64,000 nucleotides of DNA from Triops longicaudatus (lineage: Eukaryota > Arthropoda > Branchiopoda > Notostraca > Triopsidae), in NCBI GenBank assembly GCA_022885665.1, contig JAGQDJ010000061.1:1-64000 (forward strand), read 5' to 3'. The translations under genes and the position numbers were made by a program. Shown here piece after piece: positions 23,001-34,727 of this stretch (its first letter is position 1; the number at the start of each line of letters is the position of its first letter). A model generated the notes under the pieces. It saw only the letters and a list, made by a program, of their open reading frames with translations. It searched no databases and was not told the origin of the DNA.

Positions 23001-26000
23001 GAAATTCGAAAGGAAAAACATGAAAGACAAAAAACGCATTCCGAAGCCTCTTACACCATCTAGCGGTTGCTTCTATAACTACCATACCCCTAGCTTGCCC
23101 AGTGCTATCAGTAATTACGTACGGTATCGTAAGCGCCGCTGATGGTGTCCTTGGCTTTCTGTAGCACAGATTGAGCTTGATCTTGCGCTTGGCCTGCAGT
23201 GTCTTTCGCGGCTCCGTAAGCTTGTTGTGCCTGTTGAGACGCTGATCCGGCCATGTCGCCCGTTTTCCCTCTCACCTAGTGAGGAAACGATCGGAGATTA
23301 AGGACTGAGAACTGTAAATTACTGCAAATTGTACAGAGAGTAGAAAACCTATAGCTTAGAAACCTCGAAAATTAAAAAATATATGTAAAAACCTGAAAAC
23401 GTTCAAAATGAATCTGAAATCTTAAAAATAAATCTAAAAATCAGAAAACTAAAAATAACCAATCCAAAATCTGAAATGGAAATTTGAAATCTAAAAATTA
23501 AAAAATAAATAGAACAAATGATCAGAAATTTGATGTATGAAACGTACGGCGTCGTAAGCGTCCCCAATGGATTCTTTAGCTCGCTGAAGAACAGACTGCG
23601 CCTGATCTTGGGCTTGGTCCACCTTTTGACCCGTGGTATCTCGCGCTTGCCGGTAGGCTTGTTGAGCAGTATCGGCCGCTTCTCCGGTCTTCCCGACAAC
23701 CTAAAAATAAAATCGTGAAAATTCACCGAATTTGCACACTCTTGTTATTATAAATCAAGTTACCGCTTCATAAGCGCCGCTGATCGTGTCTTTAGCTTTT
23801 TGCACCATACCAGGAGCTTGCTGCTGTGCTTGTTGAGCTTGCTGTTGTGCGGCATCATAAGCTTGTCCGGTATTACCAACGACCTAGGCAAAATTATATT
23901 GAAAATTAGAACACTTGGGAATTTAATATTTTTCTGGCATTTTTTCCCCAATTTCTAATTTCACAGTTACTTTCTGGTTGTGTTTAACATTAGCTACAAA
24001 TACGAAAGTAAGGAATGATTTTGAATTTTTTCTACTTTTGCTGTAAGCTTTCTGATCAATGGAATACAGTCTAAATGATTTTCCCCAATTAAAAAGAACC
24101 AAATCGACGTAAAATATATTCACCGAATCGTAAGCATTGTGCAAGGTGTCTTTCGCCTTTTGAATCACGCCAGGGGCTTGCTGCTGCGCTTGTTGAGCTT
24201 GCTGTTGAGCGGCATCGTACGCTTCGCCCGATCGACCCACAACCTAACCGAAATTTAAGTTATTGTCAGTTTAGCAACTCGAAATATCTCGTAAAAACCT
24301 AAAACATACCGATTCGTAAGCTCCGGTCAAAGTATCTTTCGCTTTTTGTATCATACCCGGCGCTTGCTGTTGCGCTTGTTGTGCTTGTTGCTGAGCAGCA
24401 TCGTAGGCTTCGCCTGATCGTCCCAATACCTTGAAAATACGAAAAAGAACGTTTGTAATTTTGTCTTAATTTTCACAAGATACGGTAATACGAGTTATAA
24501 CCTTAATCAAAAACGAGAGGGACTCAATTTTGCACTATTTTTAGGAAAAATATCAGAATTTTTACATATTTGCCATTTTTACTTTGTATTTCGAATTTTG
24601 TTAAATTTTTCTATTTTTTTACAATTGTATAAATAGCGTGTTTAATATATTTCTTAAATTAGAGGGTGTTTCAACTTACGGTATCATAAGCGCCGTGTAA
24701 CTTGTCCTTTGCGCGTTGCAACACAGATGGCTCCTGTTGCACTTGCTGCGCCGCCCCTTGTGCCTAAGGCAATATGAAACCAATGAGATTTGGAACACGT
24801 TTAATGAAGAAGACGTGCAGTTTTTAAGAAAGGGACTTGCTGTTTTACCTGTTGGTAAACTTGCCCCAGCTTTTCTTTGCCTTGTTCGTACAATTGGCTG
24901 CCTTGTTGCTTAGCTTGGTCTATAAACCCTTGCTGAGGAACGGGTTCTTTTCCAAGGACCTGTAACACAAACAGTACTCAAGCTAAACTGACATAAATCA
25001 TTTTTTAACGTAAAATGAAGTTAACCAGCTCATGTTGCATTTAACTACTTGTCAACTCCAAAGTAGGAATTATGAACAAAGCAAAATCAAATTTAAACAC
25101 TAATTACAAACGAATCCAAGAAAGTTCTCAGTATGAAAGTTCTCAGTATTAACACAGAACTGCAATCAATAAATACGCAACACAATTATCAATTTTACGG
25201 AAAAAAAAACATGGAAAACTTCGGGAAACAGCGTGAAATTGCAGAAAAAAAAGTTGCGAAAACCGGCGGATTCGTGCAGAACGGTATTATTGCTTTAGAA
25301 ACGTTAAAGAGCTTAACTTACTGCGTCATAAGCGTGCACAACCGTGTCTTTGGCCCTTTCGAATAATCCTGGTCGTTCTTGGTGGATCTTGGCTGCAGCC
25401 TCGGCGGCTAGTCGTTCAGCTTCGCGTAACCGCTCTTCGCGCGTCAGACCATCGTCGGCTCCGCCCATCACCTGCAAGCAAATCACAGCTTTTTAACACA
25501 GTGTCGCTTTCAATACTGTCATACGAGCAACAATGAACGCTACGGTACCTTGTGGTATGCATCAGATGCGGCCCGTTTGGCTCTTTCCATGACAGACGCT
25601 GCTTGGTCCGCTGTTTGCTGGTACGTGTCAGAAGCTTGTTGCTATAAAATAATTATTGACGAATTACTTAGCTTGAACTACGCGAAAATAACTTGGCAGT
25701 GCCAGAAGTTATAAATGTTAAAAATCAGTGAAACCGGAAGAAAATTAATAAAGTAAGAATTTTGACCCTTTTTTAGAAACGAATATGCAGATAACATGTA
25801 AATTAGAACAAAACACTGAAAATGAAAGATATTTACTTGTGCAGCGCCAGCCATATTGGCTCCTGCATTTGCCGCTTGTCCAGCTTGGTCCTTTAACAAT
25901 CGAAAAACACCATTTTAGCTACAATTTTTCACTTGAAACACGAATGAAATTTTACCTTCGCTGAAGAGTACGAAGATCCCACCGCATCAGCGATATTGTG

Positions 26001-26997
26001 TCCCAAGTTGCTAATATAATCAGAAGTTTTGCTAAGTAATCCTTTATCCTTATCTCTGCAATACAGAAAACACGTATTAATCCATTGTTGTGGGTTTTCT
26101 AGTCCAATAGAAGCACTCACGGGTCGCCAGCTAAAGGAGGTTCCACTGGTTGAACATTGACGTCCGCTAATACGAACGACAGGCAAACAATTCCCAGAAT
26201 ACACCTGTTTAGATGTTAAAACGCAATTAGCTTCAAGAATGAATTCTCGGAGACACTTTATAAATTGAAATACACTAAACTCTACAAAAATACATTACTA
26301 AGACGTTGCAAAGTTCAGAGACGATAAAAGCCGTGATAAAGCTTTCCGAGAAAAACCTTTAAATGCACTGAAATACACTAAAAATACAATAAAAGACTAT
26401 GAAAAAACGAGCGAGTATAACAGGCGTTTACAAAATGTGTCAGGATGCAATAAGATACGTTAAAAATCATTAAAATACACTAAGTTACGTGGAAATACAC
26501 TAATATACAGTCAACTACGCAAATAGACGTCAAAACAAACGTTGGAAGGCGTAAAAAAGACAGTCTGGAGTTACAAGTTTTCTGAGAAAAAGCTTTCAAT
26601 ACGTTGAAATACATTAAAAGACGTTACCAAGCGTTAAACACAGAGGTTAAGAGACGCAAAGCGTTGATGCTAAAAGCATTCTGAAAAAATTTTAAGTACA
26701 CTCAAAAGAAGCGAAGTCACGAGAAGGCTAAGAAACAATAAAAACACAAGAAAAGACGTCAAAATGCGTCAAATTCATGGAGACATTTAAAATATCGTCA
26801 AATACATCTAGATAGACTTAAATACATTCAACTCATTTAAAAGAACAGCTCATCAAGAACACAGTATACTTGAACGCACTCAATTCCTAATACTCGACAA
26901 TAGAACTGCGTAGTGTGCATTGCTACGTAGTAAATACCATAAACAGGTACGCAAAACTGCGCAGAAGAAAAACTTACGGTAGTTGCCACCGAGCCAT
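20097..26997 (-). CDS. Secreted LEA-like amphipathic repeat protein, 17 exons
   Basis: Exons (minus): 26978-26997, 26121-26204, 25956-26055, 25837-25890, 25549-25641, 25322-25471, 24849-24959, 24680-24763, 24310-24429, 24124-24243, 23764-23883, 23548-23700, 23123-23275, 21710-22105, 21467-21652, 20367-20684, 20097-20291. They join without lesions to 818 residues. Exons 1-2 form a signal peptide (M-A-R-W-Q-L-P, then C-I-L-G-I-V-C-L-S-F-V-L-A), so it should enter the secretory path. The rest is very hydrophilic and rich in A, Q, K, D and T, with units starting V-V-G-K/R-S/T-G and ending A-K-D-T-x-x-G-A-Y-D/E. This resembles group 3 late embryogenesis abundant (LEA) proteins, which protect cells during drying. 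All junctions from exon 4 on are phase 0, so exons can duplicate freely; exons 9-11 have 40 codons each and 12-13 have 51. Other readings: an apolipoprotein-like or structural helical protein. Confidence 0.7.
21331..21396. repeat. 17-bp tandem repeat, four copies, in a LEA-like intron
   Basis: Unit GTTGGGCAACAGTGAAA starts at 21331, 21348, 21365 and 21382. It lies in the 782-bp intron between exons 15 and 16, whose remaining sequence is full of looser GCAACAA repeats. On the coding strand it yields an open but artefactual frame. Confidence 0.92.
22204..23041. repeat. Cluster of 13 CATTCC hexamers in the 1-kb LEA-like intron
   Basis: CATTCC, usually as (A/C)GCATTCC, starts at 22204, 22305, 22346, 22498, 22517, 22660, 22762, 22781, 22797, 22883 and 23036. 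The reverse complement starts at 22633 and 22897. Fewer than one would be expected by chance. Spacing is irregular, so it is either a decayed minisatellite or a cluster of binding sites; CATTCC is the core M-CAT motif of TEAD/Scalloped factors. Confidence 0.8.
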
Positions 26998-27966
26998 GGT
27001 GCAACGTAATTTATCCACGAATCACAAAATCAAAATTTTTATCGTCGTATCAACTTCCGCAGAACTAAAACCGTCGAATACAAGTCAGGAGTTTAATATC
27101 CAAATTTTGGTAAGTTTGGTAATTTATATTTGCAACAATCTTCACTTGTCGACGATTGGTGAACTAATGACGGAGCTAATACGAATGCTTGGTCTCTTTA
27201 AAGGGTGGAGGCATTTTCGATGGAAAACGCATGGCCAACGTCGTGGCCCCGGAAAACCGTTTTTCTGCAAACCGAGGGCAAAAGAGAGGTTTTGGGGGGT
27301 AAGGGTGCATACTGCTGACCTGGAAAAAGCGTTTTCCTCGGAATGAGAGCATACTCGGTTCCGACGTAGGTTCTTCATCGTGTATTGTCATGGAAGCAGC
27401 CGATCCTAGGAATCACATACGTTTCTTCCCTTTGAAATATGCAGGAGCCTTGATTCTTAAACAAACTGGGACCACTTTCGCTGCAATGCTTTTGCAATGC
27501 ATGTTTTGTTACCCGTGACTAACTGTTGATTTTGGGTAATTTCAAGCGAATCTTATAAGTAATGAGTTTTTTTGCGCATTTTTACGCAGTTATAAAACTT
27601 GCTAACGCTAGTTGGCAAGTTTTTCATTGTTGTGCAATCCAAAATGCAATTGTGTCGTTTATGCTCAGTTTTAGTGAAAGTTGAGGATGCTAACAAGAAA
27701 ATAAGGTTATCTAACATAAATTTATAAGATTTGGTGCGAAAATGCGTATTTTGTGTTATGTAAGCTAGCGTTATGGAAAATAGCGTATCGCTTAAATGTA
27801 TTCGTTTTAAAGATTTGTAGCGTTTTGGAAAGTAGAAAAGAATCCATTTGAACGCTCTGATATGTCTTACAAGTGCTTATTAACGAACTTGTAGAGGAAA
27901 TAGTCGAAATTTCGCGAATTATAGTTAAAAAGTCGACCACTGAGCGAAAAGCCATATTTCACTCTA

Positions 27967-28600
27967 GTAAACGAGTGTTATAGATACGAGACTTACAGGC
28001 TAGCTAGTGCTCGTTTTTTATGTTACAGCTATTTTCGAAAAGATTTCTAGCCTAAAATTTTCGAAAAATTGCGTACTTCTGAACGTTATACAGTTACGGT
28101 ATCTCCAGGAATGTGATTAGACTTTGAAAGCGCGTTATCTTCTAAATTTTTGTGACTGCAATAAAAACGAGTGTTGCAGATAGGAGATTTACTACCATGC
28201 TAATGCTTGTTTTTGTTTTGCGTAGCAAACGTCGTTTTCAGTTAAAAATACTTAACATCAGTCACTTCTCATTCTATATAGAGTTATAAGTATATTTACG
28301 CTATAGATAGGAGTGCTATTGTTTGTTGTGCTTTGAAAAGCACTTTTTCCATGTCCGAATTCCATATCCTTAAAAACGATTACGGCAGATAAGTGGTTTA
28401 CCACATAGCTAATGCTAGTTGATTGTGTAACAGTTACCTATACACGCTATTTGTAGGAGTAACATTGTTATATCGTGCTTTGGAAGCTCTTTTTGCATGT
28501 AAATATGGCTTTTCCGTAAAAACGAATGTTGCAGATGGGAGATTTGCTGGCTTCCTAATGCTCGTTTTCTTTGGACAATTCATCAGTAGCTATTTATTGT
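27967..28600. repeat. Diverged tandem repeat, units of about 150-210 bp
   Basis: A unit of the form AAAACGAGTGTTGCAGATAGGAGATT, followed about 15 bp on by GCTAATGCTCGTTTT (given here as separate parts), starts near 27971, 28167, 28376 and 28522. An intervening block, GTGCTTTG-AAGC-CTTTTT-CATGT, recurs near 28330 and 28475. Each unit begins with ACGAG and has CTCGT about 45 bp later, so single units could fold back. Confidence 0.6.
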
Positions 28601-29770
28601 CAAAATTCTAATAAACGAATTACTTCTTGATGTTGCTTTTTTACTGTGTCAAATAAAGAATGTGAAAAGAGTTGCTTGCAACCCTTTTATACTCGTCATC
28701 CACAAGTGTATCGTTGCGCATCTACTACTAGAAAAAAATAATTATTTAAGTAATTTTCGTTACTAAATTGTGATTTAAGGATAAAGAGTAGGAGTCAACC
28801 TGCAGAATAGTGAATATTTCTTATAGACATGCTTCTTGAGCCTGTTTCCCAATAGAAAGTCATTGTTAACTGTTGGTGAACTCGTTTTCTTCAAGAAAAC
28901 CGTAACTTTGGTTTATTGACAAGCGTAAATTGCGTCATCGATTGCCGCGCCCCTGTTAGCGGTTCTAGGAAACTAGAAACTCTTCCGGACGCTTTTGTAC
29001 TTAAAACTATCCCAGCTTGCGTTTAGGATGTCGTGTGTATGCAGTGTCTGAAAAATAAGCGATTCTAGGTTATATTATTCGAAATTCTAGACAGCAAATT
29101 CAATCTAGACAGCAAATTAGGTTTGTGTGTCGTTTTTCATTGATTTTGGTCTTCTTTTTCCACTGCAGGTATGGACAACCTCAGAAAAAAGAAATTTACT
29201 TGGTCTTCGTATTGTTGCAAAGCTCGCTTTACGCTTTAATTTTGTGTTGAAGATTTAATCTTAACATCAAACCCCGTTTTACGTGGTACTACTTACAGCC
29301 TTTTTGCGCGGGTTACCTCTAGTTACGCGGATCACTTTATTGAGATTTCAATCTGACTCACGAATACTTACGTTATTTGGCGTTCTTCACGTTTGTGCGC
29401 TGTGTGCAATTGTCATGTAACATAGTGATTCTCCTAATTCAAATTATACACTCATTAACTGTACACATTAAATTCGTGGCTGCATTTTTTTCTTTTTTCA
29501 CGGATCTACGTAGTAAACGTTTATAGCAACCAAACTTACAAACATCCATCTTATAATTTCCAGGAAATATGGAAAAAAAGTATCACATGCATAAAGGACT
29601 TGGACAAATTCTGTTTCTTATACATAAGTTTTAAAAAAATCCCCTTGAAATAAATTACAAAATGAAAGAACATCACCGGCTCCCCCACTTTTGCAAAAAC
29701 TACCACCGAAACTCACTAGATGGCTCTATGTCCGTAATGGCAACTTTTGAATCCAACACTTCCAACAGTT

Positions 29771-29776
29771 TTTATT
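29771..29776 (-). terminator. Polyadenylation signal of USP1
   Basis: TTTATT on the plus strand is AATAAA on the minus strand, about 85 bp beyond the USP1 stop codon. Confidence 0.55.
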
Positions 29777-29860
29777 GTTTTCGTTGTTGCTCACTTTTCC
29801 TTACTGTCTGTGCACCATTACTCCAACAATGAAGGTAAATTTCTATTAAAAATTGCAGGC

Positions 29861-32800
29861 TCATTTTCCTACTTGCACATAGAATAACAAATATGGCGTC
29901 AAATGACCTGCACTTTTGCTAGGGCGTGGCCCCAGCATTTCTTCTAATTCACGGGCTTTTAGTACTTTAATCATTTCATCGTCACATTCTAACCAAGGTT
30001 CGTTACCGTCTGATAACGAATACCAAATCGTGGCTGGGCTATCGCGTCCACTGTTGCCGTAATGGCTACTACTGCTGCCGTTGCTACAAGTCTCGGCTTC
30101 GGTTTGGTTGCGGTTCGGTCCGCTGCTCGCTGTCGCGTTGCTTTCATATACGGCAGCGTTGAGCTTGCGTGGCCGCACGCTACAACAGTTGAGCGCGCGG
30201 CAAATGGTGCCTGCGTTTTTGTGCGCATAGCTTTCATTGTTGGCCAAGGTGGTGTTATTAGACAGTGAATTGGTGGACGACCGGGGCTTGAAAAACTTGA
30301 ACAGCCCACCGGTCTTTTCTTGACTGGGTTTTTGCACATTGAGAACGTTTTTAGCCCGCGGGCAACCCACGTAGTCTAACGTGGCTTGGGCCGTGTAAGC
30401 CTCCGGCGGGTACGCCCGCGTGTAGGCTACATAATGGCCCGAAGCCATGGTGGCCCCTAAATGCATAATCACCGCATACAGCCGGTAGAGGTGCTGCGGC
30501 GAGTCTTGGTCTCGGCAGTGCTCGCAGAAACAATCCAAAGTCAACGGCGTGGGCATGTAGTCGTTCACTTTAGACATGTTCGAGGAGCTTTTTGACATGA
30601 AAAAGATAAAAAGTTATTACTCATTTATCACACAAGCAACACACAACCTGACTATTAAACCAATCTAAAGTTAAATGGTTAAAAACATATTTCATGGCAA
30701 CAACGGAAGCCAAATGGCTTTGCGTGATGGACGCCATCTTGAAAGCTAACCTGGCGAGAGTATGCCATGTTGTCCATGACGCAAAACGTTCAAATGAACT
30801 TAAACACGAAACACAAACTATTCATGCAGATACAACAATCAAAAAGAACGTAAATTAACTACTTCTATAGTGATGCATGTGACTTTAAGTAGAGTTACAC
30901 GTGTAAGCATCTGCCATCTTGAAAATGAGTGTGGCGTGAGTTCTGCCATATTGGCCATTCCACGATGTTATTTCGTTTTTCGCGTTATACACGGTAAATA
31001 AACTTTACAATAGATCACTTGAAAGCTAAACGAATCTAATCAGTTTACAACAATGAGGAACTCTTCTATAGCAATAAAAATCATACACAAAAGCAGAAAA
31101 TTGTGAAAACTACTGTTATAATGCAAAAATGTAACGCAACCACGCGGCATCTACCATCTTGGAAACGGTTGCAGCGTGGTTTCAGTGTTACATGGTGTAA
31201 AAAAATGGCAGAGTTTACTCGAATTTTTTCAACAATAGAAACGTTAACTTACCCGTAGGAAAAAGAAAACCGTTTGAGCTGCAGGACTAATAGTTTAGGC
31301 AACTTTTCGTAATGAACCGACCGTCGAGCTTCATTGTATCGCAAGCACTGTTCGCACCAGTATTTATTCGTGCCTTGCAGAAACTCTTGCGCCATTAAGG
31401 CAGACGCGTATAAGTCGCTCTCGTTTTCTCCTGCACGAACACAAAAAACTCAATTTCAGTACTTTATAACACTGTCCAATAAAAACTAGTGTTCTATTAC
31501 ATTAGTTGGTATACGAAAATGTCTCACATTTTATTGGCCACTATCTTGCGTGTCTTTTAAAAGCAAAAAAAAAAAAAAAAAAAATCTAAAAAACTAAATC
31601 AAACCTTCCAAGCTTTGATCAGTCGTAATAGGAACGCAGATATCCGTAAAAGCTTCTTTCCTTTCCGTGACAAACTCGCATTCGAGGCACGTGGTTCTCA
31701 AAACGGTCACGCCCTCAAAGCTTTCCGTGATAAAATCGCGTGAAGGTCTCGTGCTGCCGTGACTCCTCCCATTAGCTCCTCCCCCTGCTGACGTTTCGAC
31801 TCCGTTGGTCGGACTGGGCGGCTCCTTCTTTCCTTCCGTCTTCTTCTTGTCAAAAGGGGCGGGCAAAATGTCTTCCCCGCCCCCTTTGTTGCTCGAAAAC
31901 ATTTTTCTGCCCTTTTTCTTCTTTTCGGGAACAGTTTTGCCCTTCTTGGAGTCGTTAGCGACCTCTGTCATGCCAGTCGAAGCTGAAGAAGAGGAACTCT
32001 CAATGCCTGAAGCAGTGTCGGATGCCGCCACTAGATGGCTGGAGGGAGGCTCGCATTTTTCGACAATTTGGCACGCTTCTCGCAAATAATCCAAGAGACA
32101 CACTAACAATTCGTGCGCGTCTTGTTGCTGATTTCCTTGGAATAAAGGGTTCACCTCCCTAAATCGATATACAACACAAGATTAATTATTAACGTCCCCA
32201 AACGAAAATAGAATTAAGAAAATACGACTTAAAAAAGTTCAAAAATAAAAATTAAAGAAATAAAAGTTTTACCGAACACTACAGTGAAATGACTCCTAAA
32301 TAAGATCTAAAAATTAAAAATACAACACAAAAATCGAAAAATCCAATAAAATACGTTCGAAGAGGGGAAACAGATTTATCAAGCATCCAAGCAAGGACAA
32401 CGAAAAATGACGAAATAAATCAAGAAAATGCACCTAAAACAAACAAAAGAGTGCAGTAAATAGAAATTAAACAAAATTAAGCCAACGAGTAAACAAATAA
32501 ATGAAAAATCATAACTTCATGTCAAATAGCCGAAATCTAAAACCAAACAAATGCACTAAATATGACAAATTTGCGAAAATAGAAAATTGCCAATCTCTTT
32601 CAAACAACATCAACATTGAATCTACTAAAAGTAGATTCAATGTTCAAGCTGAACATTAAATCCAAGGAAAATCAAGCAGAAAAGCGCGAAAATTCCAAAT
32701 TAATTCCGAAAAAAAAGGGCGAAAATCGCACATCCCTGACTTTTTTGGACCAAAATTGCAGGAATTCTCTGAAAATAGCCTCAAACTAAGTAACACTAAA

Positions 32801-33904
32801 CGTAATTTACTCTCACAATATGCAAATCTAGAGAAATGTACAAATCCATCCAAATTCTGCAAAAATAACTAAAAGTCTAAATTTAAAAACTTTCTACGAA
32901 TCGCTAAACGAAAAAAAGCCTACAAATGCTAAAAACTTTCACCTAAGAAAATTGGAAATTCGAAGATTTATGATCTTTTACGAAAAAATCACAGAAAAGC
33001 AATCTACAAAGCTCAAAACTAAATTAAATTAAATAACCCAACTTAAATAATCTATTACAACCGAAAATTTATCTACAAATGCAACGATACAACTAAAATA
33101 TACAGAAAAGCAAAAAATGGAAATTCAAACTCGAAAAGCTTGTGTAAATAAAAAATCACTGACGTTTACGGAGCAAATCACATTTCCTATTAAAACAGTC
33201 CCAATACTAACTAAAATTAACTTGAGTTTACCCATTCAAGTCGACAATTCTATCTAAAAATTCACGAATCGAAGTTGGACCGTTTTATTTTTAACCAAAA
33301 CACCAAAAATGCACTAAATAACCCTAAATTAGTTAAAACTTATTTAATTGTAGGTCTAAGTCGAAAATCTACATAAAAATGCGCAAACCTAAGCAAAAAT
33401 CGACTTTCAAAATTCGAAAACTGGCCAAAATTCAACATCGCTAAAGCTTGGGGGAAAAAAATCACACAAATTCTACTAAAATAGTCCCAAGCTAACCAAA
33501 ACTAACTTATTTTACCTATTTTTACCTTAAATTTACCACAAAATGCATAATTTCAAGCAAAATTCCGCACAAGCTTGATAAAAACCGAAATTAAAATATA
33601 AAACTTACAAATGTCGAAGCTCATTTTTTACAATATCACAAAATTCAATTAAAAAATCACAAATAACTTTACTCACAAAAATAACTGAATTACACATAAA
33701 CTTAATTTATCAATTTCCGTCGATTACCCCCAACTAGCTTAAGTTAACCAAAACTAACTTAAACTAACTTAGCAAATCTATTTAGACTCGCAAATCTACT
33801 TTGAAACTGCTAAAATTTACTGAAAAAATCGCAAATATCTACAAAAACTGTACAAAAATCCGTACATTCACATAATAAAAACTTCAAAAAACAATATCTA
33901 CATA

Positions 33905-33938
<34 letters not shown>

Positions 33939-34727
33939 GAACCTTAAAGCTTGCAGGAACGCATCCGCTTGAAATGGATCGCTCAAATCTCCCTTATGCT
34001 CCGCATGGTGCAACATTTGGAAGAGTTCGTGCAATCTTTCGGTCAGAATCATAATTTTCCGTTGACTGGCATCAATAGCCACGCCCCCTTCCTCATTACC
34101 GTCCCTTTGCGTCACCAAAGATGACAAGGACTTGGCTCTTACGCCCGGTGACCCGCCCCCCAGCGCGGCTCCGAGCCTTCGTTCCAGCGTAGAGGTCGCG
34201 ATTGTGCTCGCACCCATCTTCTTGTCTGCGATATCGCCCGCTAGGTGGTGCAGGAGATGCGGAAATCCGGGCGTGAACCTTAAGGTGTACAAAATCGTGT
34301 TTAAAAAGCAAGTATTGCCTAAGTTGAGCAACGATGCCACCGGGGAGGCGGAGCTTTTGTCACTGTCTTTGCTCAGGAAGCCGAGCAGCGATTTTTCTCG
34401 CTCAACCGGCTCTTCGGCGCCGTTGTGCAAGTCCAACCGGCTGCTGGACACGTAATTCGAGCTTAAGGACGAGGAATTGTAGCCCAGATGGTGGCTCATG
34501 GCGCCCATGGGGTCGAGCAGGGACGGACGCATGGAATGCATAGTGGGAGCCGCTTCGGGGAGGGTTTTGGGCGTGGCTAAGTCGGGATTGGGCGTGGATT
34601 CGGCGAATGAGAGCGACTTTAACTGTTTTTGGCCTTTCAGAGACAATCTGGACATCTTGACACGTTTACTCGGAGGGGTCGCGAAGGCTGACCCTTGACC
34701 AGAAGCGCCATTCGACTGTACAGTCAT
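29861..34727 (-). CDS. USP1: Ubiquitin carboxyl-terminal hydrolase 1 (USP1)
   Basis: Four exons, 33943-34727, 31605-32158, 31253-31430 and 29861-30587, join in phase to 747 residues (human USP1 has 785). The cysteine box is L-N-L-G-N-T-C-F-L-N in exon 1; exon 2 begins R-E-V-N-P-L-F-Q-G-N-Q-Q-Q-D-A-H-E; the zinc finger C-x2-C (Y-W-C-E-Q-C) and L-V-L-Q-L-K-R-F are in exon 3; the histidine box G-H-Y-V-A-Y-T-R and the acidic partner W-L-E-C-D-D-E are in exon 4; the end T-P-Y-L-L-F-Y matches USP1. In animals USP1, with WDR48/UAF1, removes ubiquitin from PCNA and FANCD2 in the nucleus during DNA damage tolerance. Start is the ATG at 34725-34727, before a basic Ser-rich N terminus. The 1.8-kb first intron is strongly A-rich on the plus strand. 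The acceptor of exon 4 is weak. Confidence 0.92.
30733..31200 (-). repeat. Dispersed repeat in USP1 intron 3 carrying GCCATNTTG motifs
   Basis: Exact GCCATNTTG occurs at 30733, 30764, 30913 and 30945, and ACCATCTTG at 31153. The first two pairs sit in diverged copies of one roughly 50-bp unit (CCATCTTGAAA...GGCG-GAG...TGCCAT-TTG-CCAT); a third partial copy is at 31150. GCCATNTTG is the consensus of YY1/Pleiohomeotic. Confidence 0.65.
32611..32643. repeat. Perfect 15-bp hairpin in USP1 intron 1
   Basis: AACATTGAATCTACT (32611-32625), loop AAA, then its exact reverse complement (32629-32643). Confidence 0.95.
33902..33936. repeat. TA-rich microsatellite beside the USP1 exon 1 donor
   Basis: Mostly (TA)n with one TG interruption, ending a few bases from the donor of USP1 exon 1 (33943). 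Confidence 0.85.

Larger units (their letters stand above)
26998..29860. other. Upstream region of the LEA-like gene and gap to USP1
   Basis: No gene recognised. The part next to 26998 must hold the promoter of the LEA-like gene. A GC-richer patch at 27170-27400 has no identifiable motif. The stretch 27960-28600 is a diverged tandem repeat, listed separately. The USP1 polyA signal (minus AATAAA) is at 29771-29776. Confidence 0.55.
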
